DNA of 64,000 nucleotides from NCBI GenBank assembly GCA_016490735.1, contig JAEMWC010000152.1, positions 781,001-845,000 of the forward strand. The letters run 5' to 3'. The notes beneath the pieces are model-generated. The model ran no database searches. It was not told the origin of the DNA and was given only the letters and a program-made list of their open reading frames with translations. Below are positions 1 through 11,200 of the stretch, one piece after another. The position numbers and the translations under genes are program-made. Source of the DNA: Pachyseris speciosa. Taxonomy: Eukaryota; Cnidaria; Anthozoa; Scleractinia; Pachyseridae. Every line of letters starts with the position of its first letter. The stretch's first letter is position 1.

Positions 1-1500
1 AATGTGAAGTGGGGTTGCGCCGGTGTAGTTCCGCTGGTTGACGTTTGATCCTGATTTAATTAGTAACCGCGCAATGTTCAAAAATCCTCTGTGAACAGCT
101 ATGTGAAGTGCTGTATTTCCTCCAAGCCCTTGAATATTCACGTCCGCCTTGTTATCAAGCAAGAGCTTGATGACAGCTTCACTATTATTCTCGACTGCAA
201 TATGAAGTGGGGTTTCATTCTTGTCGTTCTCCTGGTTGATGTTGCACCCTGATTCAATTAGTAACCGCGCAATGTTCAAAAATCCTTCGTGAACAGCTTT
301 GTGAAGTGCTGTATTTCCAGAAATGCCTTCAATATTCACATCCGCCTTGTTATCAAGCAAGAGCTTGACGACAGCTTCATTATTTCTCTCGACTGCAATA
401 TGAAGTGGGGTTTCCTTCATGTTGCTCTGCTGGTTGATGTTGCACCCTGATTCAATTAGTAACCCCGCAATGTTCAAAAATCCTCCACGAACAGCTGTGT
501 GAAGTGCTGTATTTCCATCACGCCGTTGAATATTCACGTCCGCCTTGTTATCAAGCAAGAACTTGACGACAGCTTCATTATTTCTCGCGACTGCAATATG
601 AAGTGGGGTTTCCTTCATGTTGCTCTGCTGGTTGATGTTGCACCCTGATTCAATTAGTAACCCCGCAATGTTCAAAAATCCTCCACGAACAGCTGTGTGA
701 AGTGCTGTATTTCCATCACGCCGTTGAATATTCACGTCCGCCTTGTTATCAAGCAAGAACTTGACGACAGCTTCATTATTTCTCTCGACTGCAATATGAA
801 GTAGGGTTCTCTCCATGTAGTCCTCCTGGTTGATGTTGCACCCTGATTCAATTAGTAACCGCGCAATGTTCAAAAATCCTCTGTGAACAGCTATGTGAAG
901 TGCTGTATTTCCTCCAAGCCATCGAATATTCACGTCCGCCTTGTTATCAAGCAAGAGCTTGACGACAGCTTCATTATTACTCTCGACTGCAATATGAAGT
1001 GGGGTTTCATTCTTGTCGTTCTCCTGGTTGATGTTGCACCCTGATTCAATTAGTAACCGCGCAATGTTCAAAAATCCTCTGTGAACAGCTATGTGAAGTG
1101 CTGTATTTCCTCCAAGCCATCGAATATTCACGTCCGCCTTGTTATCAAGCAAGAGCTTGACGACAGCTTCATTATTACTCTCGACTGCAATATGAAGTGG
1201 GGTTTCATTCTTGTCGTTCTCCTGGTTGATGTTGCACCCTGATTCAATTAGTAACCGCGCAATGTTCAAAAATCCTTCGTGAACAGCTTTGTGAAGTGCT
1301 GTATTTCCAGAAATGCCTTCAATATTCACATCCGCCTTGTTATCAAGCAAGAGCTTGACGACAGCTTCATTATTTCTCTCGACTGCAATATGAAGTGGGG
1401 TTTCCCAATTGTAGTTCTCCTGGTTGATGTTGCACCCTGATTCAATTAGTAACCGCGCAATGTTCAAAAATCCTCCGTGAACAGCTGTGTGAAGTGCTGT
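1..1500 (-). repeat. 198-bp higher-order coding repeat (paired ankyrin repeats)
   Basis: The motif gcaatatgaagtggggttt recurs at 197, 395, 593, 791 (variant), 989, 1187 and 1385, a strict 198-bp period equal to two 99-bp ankyrin repeats. Some neighbouring copies are nearly identical at DNA level: the unit from ~419 and the next from ~617 differ at only a few bases, as do the units near 840 and 1038. This points to recent duplication or gene conversion. Confidence 0.9.
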
Positions 1501-2130
1501 GTTTCCTCTGGTTTTACCGACAAACCATGGCCTTGATGATTTTCTCTCACATTTCTGAGCATCTGAATCAGCGCCATGCTCCAATAACAGGTGAGTGGCC
1601 GTGTAGTGATTCGAACCAGCCGCCAACAACAGAGGTGCTACTTCATCGTCGATTCTTTGAGCATCTATGTGCGCACCAAGATCGATGAGAGACTTGATCA
1701 GTTCACTAGAGGATGACTGGCTCGCACACAACAACGGCGTAAGATTATTTTTGGCGGGGATATTAATTCCTACACCATCATTCAACACCAGTTCTATAAC
1801 CTTTTCGAAGTCGTCTTTCCTTGCACTGTAGTGTAACTCATTCAGCGATTGCTCATTCTCAACCATCTCTTGGTAAAGGTTGCTGATATCATCGTTCTCT
1901 GGCCGTCTCCCTCTCACACTTGACGGAATATTAGCTGCAGATTCCCCGGGGAAAACGTCTGCCTCGTTTGTTTTTTCAAACTTCATACTTTGCACAAAGT
2001 CATCCAGAAGGGCACTCGCATTGGATACAGTAGTATAGTCCCCTTCTAAAACAGCTGCTTGGAGTAGATTAAAACCAGAAAGTCCGTCTACACGCAAGAA
2101 AGCCTTGCGTGCTAGGTTCTTCAGAGTGAG
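1..2130 (-). CDS. Ankyrin-repeat protein, large exon, open to the left edge
   Basis: The minus strand is open without a stop from a splice acceptor (pyrimidine-rich, cacag, at 2131-2137) to base 1, about 710 codons. The first ~210 residues are less repetitive (LLQAAVLEGDY, LNELHYSARKDDFEKVIELVLNDG, LLEHGAD) and already contain degenerate ankyrin helices. From about 1500 down to 1 there are ~15 consecutive 33-residue ankyrin repeats of two alternating types, one with GNTALH-AVH-GFLNIARLLI and one with ETPLHIAVE-N-EAV-KLLLDNKADV. Ankyrin repeats bind proteins and are not enzymes. The exon starts in phase 0. The two 99-bp ankyrin exons at 26.7-27.1 kb share strand and phase and could belong to the same gene across a transposon-filled intron, but that is inference. 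The 3' end lies outside the window, so stop codon and full length are unknown. Certain as an ankyrin coding region; the gene model is uncertain. Confidence 0.9.
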
Positions 2131-2660
2131 CTGTGTGAAAACAAAAATGATGGATTTTACTATTTAGTGCACTAATTACCTAGTTTATATAAATCAATTA
2201 ATCCATGAAACAAACAAGCAAAACATCAATTAATCAACGATTAATTAATTAAAATCAGTCGAAGGAAATAATCGAAGTGAAGTGAACGAGACGACGGGGG
2301 TATAACCGCGTTCAGGAAGTGCGCCCGTAAAATTCTGAAACGCATAAGAGATCTTCTTAAACATAACAACAACTGACACTTCTGTTTCCATGAGCACGTG
2401 CCATTCACACACAAAAAGGTTCGATGCGACAGCTTGCCGAAAATACAGGTTCCCAAAATATCCGACCGTGTGGGATGAATATAGGCGGTTTAGAAATACA
2501 GTCTCAACGATGATTGAGAAATCCAATGTTACATGTTAGTAAGGACTGTTTCAGGAGGGGAAAACTACTGTTGCATACTGGGTCCCTTGAAAATAGTTAA
2601 GGATCAATAAAGAAAAAGTTACAAGAGATTTCAGGGCTGTCGCAGAGAACTTGACCGGAT
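2131..2660. other. Non-coding stretch, probably intron
   Basis: AT-rich sequence upstream (minus sense) of the ankyrin exon acceptor. I see no conserved reading frame, repeat or RNA; the short minus-strand ORFs here show no recognisable domain. Confidence 0.4.
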
Positions 2661-4074
2661 CAGGGCTCAAAATAACGGCCCGTCAACGGACAATGACCGG
2701 TCAAGATAACGATTTGTCCGGACAAACTCTCAGTTTGCCGGTCATTTTGATCGGGCATGTACATTACTTTCAGTTAAGTTTCCTTTTTTTATACCTTGTG
2801 GAAAAATTTCTATATAATATAATCTGCATATAATGTGCAAATTTAATGGTAGTAGCGAGCAGTCAAATTAGTAGACTTAGTAGACTTCAGTGCTCTGCGG
2901 CTTTGTGGACGACAAGTGTCCAGTCAGTAGCTTGCTACAATCAGCAAAATAGATCAGTTACAATGAATTTCACATCAATCATCAACCTCAAGACGTTGTT
3001 ATAACGTAATGTCAGTTTCAATTGTCGGGGTAAAGGTAACACTCGGAAGTGGTTTTATAAATATTAACATAGCGAAGGCTGTGTTCACCCCCGTGTTCGT
3101 TGTGTGCTTTTATATATCATCTGGGAAAATCATGCCTCTGAAATCTGTAGTGATAAGAATGGGAGTGACAGGCCTACTCAATTCCTATCCACCAGTAGTA
3201 CCCAGCTTAGAGTTTGGCCCGAGTGAGTACATCTTTGAGGGATCTGCCCCTTTTCAAATGGAAACAATTGGGGGATCCTTGAATGTTTCACTAAGTAGTG
3301 GTTGTTGTAGGAATAACTGCCACTTTTGCACAAGTATTTGTTTAGATTAGAAATCGAGGCGTTGGGCAGTATTATGTGAAGAAATGCAATATTCGCTCAT
3401 TTTCCTTGCATTTCTGTTGAGGGGCAAGTTTTCTAAGTTTTTGGGTATCCTCGTTCGATAAGATTTGCCTTCAAATGCGTTAAACTTCCGGCACACCCTT
3501 ATGCAAAGGCCCGGCTGCTAAGCATTGCAGTGAAATGAAACGAACAAGATCGTGTGTTATGCGTACTCATGTTTCGATAGTTACAAAGGTTATTCCGTTA
3601 GCTTGAAAAAAGATATCACAAGATATATGCACATTGACAAGGAGGTAGAGAACTTTGCATGGACACTTCACGTTCTTGGCATATAAAATATATGCCAAGA
3701 ACAGGCAACGTTTTCCCACTTGCAGTTGTTGGTCTGTAAGTGTTTGGTATATGTAATACTTTTTTCAGCAATACTTACAACCTAAATCGCATCCACAGGC
3801 TTCCACACGTTCTTTGAGCAATTCCTAATTACAATCTATTGAGTTTTGATTGTTTTTAGACTGATCACCGTCGAAAAAGAAGCACTGATACGTTTAGCGA
3901 TAACAAATGTTACACTCTTGAGGGCCTTAGCGACGACTCACTAAATATAATTTTATGTAAGCTTACGTGAAGAGTCAATACTTTGACCGGTCAAAAACTA
4001 GATGTGACCGAGCTAAAATTTGTTTTGGCCGGACAACATGACCGGCCACTGCCCGAAAACTATTCTGAGCCCTG
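2661..4074. mobile_element. hAT-like non-autonomous DNA transposon
   Basis: The two ends are inverted: both begin CAGGGCTCA(A/G)AATA, and inside both arms are GACCGGTCA-type motifs (tgaccggtcaag on the left; gtggccggtcatg on the reverse of the right). The CAGGG start is typical of hAT transposons. No convincing 8-bp target duplication is visible (flanks gaccggat and aggatcgt), so the superfamily is tentative. The only interior ORF of note, 3009-3350 plus, has no recognisable domain. A related short fragment with the same ggtcaacggacaatg core lies at 56335-56365. Confidence 0.6.
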
Positions 4075-4251
4075 AGGATCGTAGTGGCTCCCGTAGAAAC
4101 TCGTAGATATACAGGCTATTGTAATTTTACTGAAGAAACGATCATGCAAGGGGACATTGTGAGGAAATATCGGTACCCACTAGGAAGGCCACAGGTTCAG
4201 GCTGCAGGCAACGCCATGCTTTCATCTTTGCAATACACAGTAATTTTCAAA

Positions 4252-4660
4252 GAGTTGTTTTAACTCCTGAAGTGGGGTTAAACTAACTCCTCAAGGTGGA
4301 GTTATTTTTGTTCGGAGTTACTTTAACTCCAAAAAGAGTTATTTTAACTCCAGCAAAAGAGTTTTCTCTTCAACTGGGGAGTAAATTTAACTCCTAAATT
4401 GGAGTTACGCTGTGGGAGTTATTATAACTCTAAATTGGAGTTAAAGTTAACTCCCTGTGGAGTTAAATTAACTCGTTTGTGGAGTTAAATAAACTCCTTT
4501 TGTGGAGTCATTTTTAAGGGGTTAGTATAACTCCCTTTAGGGAGTAATTATGGAGTGATCGCAACTCTCCAAGAAGAGTGAAAACAACTCTATTTGGGGA
4601 ATTATTTTCATAGAGTTACTTTACCTCTGCAAAGGGACTGGATATAACTCCTCGTTTAGA
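4252..4660. repeat. Subterminal ggagttaa/ttaactcc repeat array, left
   Basis: About twenty degenerate copies of an inverted motif (taactcc...ggagttaa) spaced 15-30 bp apart. The array starts within the left terminal inverted repeat of the outer transposon and is mirrored at 16525-16790 and 17925-17980 on the right. Dense palindromic subterminal motifs often serve as transposase binding sites; that role is inferred. Confidence 0.8.
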
Positions 4661-4699
4661 GTCATTAATGTATTTATAGGAGCTGGCATAACTGAAACT

Positions 4700-6225
4700 A
4701 AACAGAGTCATTACTTTACTGTTGTTATTTTCAACTCGGTTCAAAGGCTCGTGGGATAAAGAACATGAAAGCTTGGACCACTCGCATGACAAAAACGTTG
4801 CAGCGGTATGCCATATTCGTCCCCTTTTGCAATTCACGATTGGCTCGCTGAAACAAAAGAGCTTTTGTAATGCATCGTTTTTCGGTGGAAAAAGCGGCTT
4901 CCCAAAGGTCATGCTGTTTATCTCTTCCTTCCCCACCCCGGTAAGCTTCTGAAGCTTTCCTTTCCTTCCCTTGTATCTAGGGAACACAGGTTTGAGAAGA
5001 AGGGAAAGTTCGAGAAAAATAATCCCACGGATCGAAGGATAAATGGATGAAATATTAGCAGTACAATGTAATCACAAAAGGTCACTCTCTTATCACTGGT
5101 CACGCTCCCTATCCTACAAGAAAATAATTATTTATTTATTTATTTATTTATAAACTTCGCCAATAAAAAATTGGCAGGAGAGATCTCACAGAACTAACGT
5201 TCCAATAACGAGACTCCTTAGTCCTAATTAGAACACGTGATGTAACACGTGAGCGATCTCGCGTTCAAAGGTTTGCGCCAGTGGCGGTTGGTATTAAATC
5301 GGCGTGAATTTATCTTCATTTTTGGATCTTCAAGTACGAAAGAAACTCTATAAGGTAAGTGTGTTAGAGACTTGTGTTTCTTTTTAGTCGATTTGTCTCG
5401 CTTTAACAGTTTATTTATAAGAATACTGACAAAGAAGGGGGTGGTGAATGCTGCATGTAACGTGTTAGCTTAACGGTTGTGATTTTGCTCCCGTAAACCT
5501 TTCCGAAAATCACGATTAAATGCCTTCATTCAGTGCTCCTCGATCGAAGACCAAGAGAAACATTAATTCAAGTGAATTTTCGCAGAAACAGCAAACCACA
5601 ACGAATTATTGAGTCATTTTTGTAGCAAAATACAAGCACAAAACTTCGAAGCCTTCACGTTGTAATCCATCTCCATCCGTTCTAAAGAAGATTATTCAGT
5701 CTCAACTTAACTAAATAGTTTGAAGTTTCACTGAATTAGTATGGCGTCCGAACAAGAAATGAGCAATTATTTTCAAAAGTTTTCATGTATGTTAATGTCT
5801 GTCAACTTATCAAAGTGTTGCATTGCTAACGCGAGGAAAATAAACTTGTTATTTGTTATTTGTGTTGTTGTTGCTGTTGTTATTGTTGTTATTATTCATA
5901 AGGGCCATTTGGCTGTGTGAGATTTATTTATTTCAGTGTTTGACTAGGCGTTTTTTATGTAGCACCTCACATTCAAGATGTACTTGTAATCTCATGTCAC
6001 TTCATTCACATCACACAGAACTACAAGTTGTAGTCTTTTTGATATGAGGCAGAAGCTTGTATAGTTAAATGTGTATATTTCCTTTATTTAACAAGAAGGC
6101 TGAGTTTGATCAGCTCTTTGGCAACTATTTAGGATAATGGTAAATGTTTCCTCTAAAATAATAATCATGGGTGATCATAACTTCAAGCAGATTATATATT
6201 TGAGTTGACAGTGCAGTCTCCCAAA
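4700..6225. other. Interior of outer transposon, no gene seen
   Basis: AT-rich DNA with a (TTTA)n run at about 5127-5151 and a TTG/TTA-rich stretch near 5855-5897. The ORFs at 4616-5103 and 5853-6047 are low-complexity or overlap the palindromic repeat and show no domain. Confidence 0.4.
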
Positions 6226-6293
6226 CAGCCATTATTAGTGGTTGACACAACACTAAGGGAGCACCGTTGCATGACGGCCACTAATAATGGCTG
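6226..6293. repeat. Inverted repeat, perfect 16-bp arms
   Basis: CAGCCATTATTAGTGG at 6226-6241 is matched by its exact reverse complement at 6278-6293, with a 36-bp loop. It could be a tiny fold-back MITE or a stem-loop. Confidence 0.75.
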
Positions 6294-6577
6294 CCTCAGG
6301 TAGACCATGCAACAGTGGGGAATAATGACAACTTTTAAATTTCATATCTGGGGTTTACAATGCAGACATTTGCATAAAAAGATAATCATGCTGAAACTGA
6401 TGTCTAGATACTCGAGTACTGAATACATTCTTTTCGTAGGATGTACGTAGACTCCATTTATGTGGAAAAAAGGAACACCAAAGCTCTCCAAGGATTATAG
6501 GCATTGGTGACTTAAGGACCTGGCCCCGGTTGTTCGAAAGGCGATTAACGCTAACCCAGGATTAAGAGTTAACTTAA

Positions 6578-7233
6578 GGTGATTCCTCTCAATCGCATGG
6601 CGCATCCTTACTGCGCATAATTTATGGCGTCATTTAGCGCGCGCTCGTGCGCGCGTACACTAGAAACATTGCGAATTTGCCTTGACATTGAGCTTTTTCA
6701 GCTGAAATTTTCCCTTTGTCGTCGTGGTGTAAAGAAACGAACGCGGTGACCCCCTTTTTTTTTTGGTGTAATGTACTTGTAATAGGCACACGAAAAACAT
6801 ATTTTAAGGAGAAAAAAAGTTTAATAGTACAAGTTGGATTATTTATATATAAATGGGGTGAAACTCTGCGTTTGGAGCCAGGAAAGAGTTTGAGATGATG
6901 GCGAAGTGGTCCAGTTTCCTCACATTATTTGCAAGATCGGGCAATTTGAAATCACGATACTAAAAGAATATAGCCCAGAAAAACAGTTAGGCTCTAGTTT
7001 TCACTACTATTCATAGTTTTTGCTACATAATAACAGCTTTCTTCAGTTGTTCATGCTTCGAACATTTCTCGCACAACTCCGTAAAAACACTTAGAACAAC
7101 AAGTATGCAGGCCGAAAACAAGCACGGTGACCACTTCTTTTTATTGCATTTTTTCAATGTCCTATGCATGAATATCAATTGTGCCAAGTCTGAAAAAAAT
7201 CTTAATAGTACATCCTTTTCAAGGGGAATTACC
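6578..7233. mobile_element. TTAA-target MITE, 656 bp
   Basis: Flanked by TTAA on both sides (6574-6577, 7234-7237). The left end reads GGTGATTCCTC and the right end in reverse GGTAATTCCCC. The first ~43 bp of the left end match the right end of the transposase-bearing element at 14748 with identical spacing of GCGCATC and TACTGCGCATAA, so this MITE is probably mobilised by that transposase. The ORFs inside are short and unlike any protein. Confidence 0.75.
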
Positions 7234-8103
7234 TTAAGTCTTAATCTCACTCGTTGAGAAAGTTTTGTAAATCAAATTGTACGCTTAAAGTAAAGTTAAA
7301 TTCCAATCAAAACTTAAGGATGAAAGTCTTTTTGGAATGTTTTTGTTGAACATTACCAGTATTTACAATGTAGACTGTACTCAAAGTTTGCTCTAACCCG
7401 TGATTACATAGCTTAATTGTGCTTTGAACAACTGGGCCCTGCTGTGTATTGCATTGGAGGGAGTTGAAGTGATTTCTCTGGGGACAAGCAACGTGGCATT
7501 GTAGTGGGGCTTCATGTGGCTTGTTAAATATTTAAATATATACCCCACCGAGTGTGGCAATGTATTTCTATTTTGTGAAGATAGACGCCAAGAAGCAAGA
7601 AAGAGAGTGGCGGTGAACAAGTTCACCTCTGCCCTCTCATAATTTCAATGTTTCTTTAAGGGGCCACTGCCATGAGTTGACTTGAAAACATTTGACAATT
7701 CTTTTTTCCTCTCTTTTAAAGGAATCAAATATTCATGTTTGCCCAGAGTTTCTGAACTTTTTACTATAACCATTGCCAACTTGTCCATGCCATTTTAAAT
7801 TTGGCACATCAAACTGAATTTTTCAAGTTTAAATTTGAGTAACTGCCAAATGTGCTTATGTGATAGTGTCCTGTTAAAGTGCCACTATGATCAAAAATAT
7901 TGTTATTCTACTCTCTTCGTATTTCAAAAGTAAAAGTACTTATTACTTACCACGCCAAGTTTCAAGTCAAAATTCCTACGGGAAGTCCAATGATTTTAAC
8001 CTTGAATTTCGTATTCGAGCCGATTTCGGTTTCCGCCATTACCGGATTCAAAAATGACCGGGACAAAACTGTGAGAGTTGGGCCCAGTTGTCATAAAGAG
8101 GCA

Positions 8104-8123
8104 GTGACGTCAGGGACTCAACG
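8104..8123. promoter_or_regulatory. Subterminal repeat with CRE-like palindrome, left copy
   Basis: A 20-bp sequence (gtgacgtcagggactcaacg) holding the CREB/ATF consensus TGACGTCA. It lies about 95 bp upstream of the THAP exon and recurs inverted at 15847-15866 upstream of the opposing gene. Its position suggests a promoter element or transposase-binding site; neither is proven. Confidence 0.6.
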
Positions 8124-8217
8124 TATCCAAACGAACGTGGCTACTCTTGTATGCAGCGCAGAGCGGATGAGAAGTGTGTGCCTTCGGAAAAGTCCTTTTC
8201 TCCAGTTTTATCTACAG

Positions 8218-11200
8218 TATACCTGGTTGGCGCTGTCAAGTCCAAGACTGTGATCAAGGATACAACGACGAAGCTGGAATTTCGATCCATAATTCGCCTA
8301 GAAGCGGCAGTGTCCGATTAAAATGGAAGAACTTCGTCTGCCTTCACCGGAAGAACGTCAATCCCGGGCCTGTGGGAAAATTCCCTGTCTGCTCTGACCA
8401 TTTTACAAACGATTGTTTCACGCGTGCATACCCCATGAAAGGTCTCGCTAGACGTTTGAAGCCAGGAGCTGTTCCAACCATTTGGAAGAAGACATCTGCA
8501 CCGATTTTGCAGCGGAGCCGTCGTAGGGTGAGAGAAGTTTTGCTGTCCATAATCTCGCTTAGTGTTGCATTTCCTCGCCAAATTTTCCACTCGTTGTCTC
8601 ACATTTATCATCTCCACACCACATGCACATTCCAAAACATTTTTTTACAGCTCACTGCTTTTATCTGCTGTAATTCTCGATAGTTTATAGATAAAACAGT
8701 TCGATCGATGCTAAGATGGAATCGCGATTTTCAACGCGGACTCGAGATTTTTCTTCGGGGGCCCACTTGCTGGAAAAACGCGCTGAATACACGGAAAATT
8801 TCACTTGCACTATATTAGTAAACTACTTTATCTTCCATAATTTGAAGACAGCACAATTTCAAAATACCTTCTACAGAGTTGTTATTTACGATATAAGTAA
8901 ATGTATAGGCCTCGTTTACTTTTTTCAGTTTCTCTTTTAGTTTGTGTTTTTGTGTAGAAAAACATCACACCTTTTTTTTTTGGCAAGCCTTTCACATTAT
9001 TTAATGGCTGTTATTAGACTTACCTTCACAATTTTATTGGTAGATACTAAATGAAGCATTTGCTGAACATGCTAATATGGAGGTGGAGCAGAATCCTGAA
9101 GTTCTTGATGCTCCAGAAAATATTGAGGAGAATCCCGAGGGAGCTGTTAAGCCTGAGGGAGCTCTTGAAGCCGAGGGGTCCTTTAAGGCCGAGGGAGCTC
9201 TTGAAGCCGAGGGGCCCTTGAGACCGAGGGAGCTCCTGGGGCCGAGAGGGACCTTGAGGCCGAGGGAGCTGCTGTGATACAGGAGGTTGTTGCAGTGCAG
9301 GATGTTGCCAGTGTGGAGCAGATTGCAGAGTTCAACATGATGCCTGAATTGGAGCAGGTTTCTGCAGCAGCAGCAGTAGCAGTAAGTTCATTAAGGTCAT
9401 TCCACTGAAATAGAACCTACACTGAAATTTTTACCAAACTTTTCCCGCTTGTTACTCAATGTATGTAACATGCAAAACTGAGATAAAAAAGGGGGGTGCC
9501 CATGCTAACTTCTGAGATATTGTGGGTGCAAATACCCCCCTCTAGGGCTGGTTTCTGTCAATGTAACCTAATTATTAAAATTGTAATTTTCTCATTTGCA
9601 AAGCCACAATACACTTGAGGGATGCAAGGAAAGTAAAAAAAGGCAAAGTGAAGAGTTGTCTGTGATACTGAGAATATTTCCCTCTGTGTATCCCCGGAAA
9701 AAACGTTTCTTAAGGTGGCTTTTTTGTATGTCAAAGTGGTTGCTATGGTTACCATATCACAAAAAACAATGCACCTCTTGTTACTTTCTGTATTATTTTT
9801 TCATATTTGTAACACTGAGAATTTGCTCATTTTTTCTCTGCAAAGAGTTCAATGTAAATTTTATTAATTAACACCAAAAAAATGTGGGGTCCCAATGCTC
9901 GTTTTTTAATTAAGCGAGAGATAAGATGATATTTTGGTACCCAGGCCCCCTTCAAGAATTGCATAACTTTTGATACTAGAAATGTTTGTATACCACTGGT
10001 CATTATACCACACAAAAATATTTAAAAATCATCTAGTATAACATTCCATGCAATAAATTGTGCATTCTTCAAGAAATAAAAGTGTTGGTTGCCATGGCAA
10101 CCAACAATGCTAAAACTTCGGACCCACTTCTGGTAAATATCTTGTGTCTGAAATATATAAGACACCAACCAAATATATTAACATTATGAACCTACTGTGG
10201 CTTATTTACACTGAAGACTTGTATAATAAATGTATTCCTGAGGCCAATATTGGCTTTGTACAAACATTAAAGCAAATATATTCGAATTTCCTGATGCCCA
10301 GTCCACTGGTCGAAGACCTTAGTAAACAATATATATAAATATAACCATTCCTTTGTATTAATTTATTTAGAACTGTATACTTATTTGTAGGAGGCCAAGA
10401 ATACTTAAGGCTGCGTGTAGAATTAAATTCTGATCGTTATTATTCCTAAGGCAAACACTCAAAAGACTGTCCAAATAATGATGAATATACTTAAAAGTAT
10501 TCTGGGGCCATTAGTCACTGTTTTCTAATTATACAATAAATAATTAGGAATTTGCTGACCATTATAACCCCCATAACCTCCTACACAGATGCTCTTTATG
10601 CTTGTCATGCAATCTTCCTCCCTCACTTAGGAAGGTTGTGCGACAACCACAAAGAGTGTTTGCGTACTGGAGGCTATACCCCTGAAGGCTTAAACATAAC
10701 GCAAATTAACTTATGTTGTAAATCACCTGATCGATGAGGCCTGAATACTCTCTAAGGCTTTGATTAATATATAATTAGGAATTCCCTTTCAGAGGCTAAT
10801 ATATAATTTAATGCTGTTCGGCTTTATACAATAAATATAATTATTCCTAAGGTCAATTTACACTCATGACCAGCAAAGACTCTCAGTGTTACAAGATGGT
10901 AGATGTCAGGGCTCTGAAAAACAATAAAATTATTTAAGCACTAAGTGTAATTCTGACATTTGTAGCATATTTTAGTTACATACAATTTACCCTATTAAGG
11001 GACATTTTCTTCACAAGCCTGAGGTTAACGTCACTAAAATATTATTATTGTATTGGCCAGTATGGAAAAATTAGTGCAACATCTCAACTCGGGAAACTCA
11101 GCCTAATTTTGAAAGAAGTTACAAATATTTGCTAGAACTCGTTTGTTCCTAGTGACTCTTGGCTTGCCTTGAAATCTCTCCATTAGCACATTTGAAAGAC

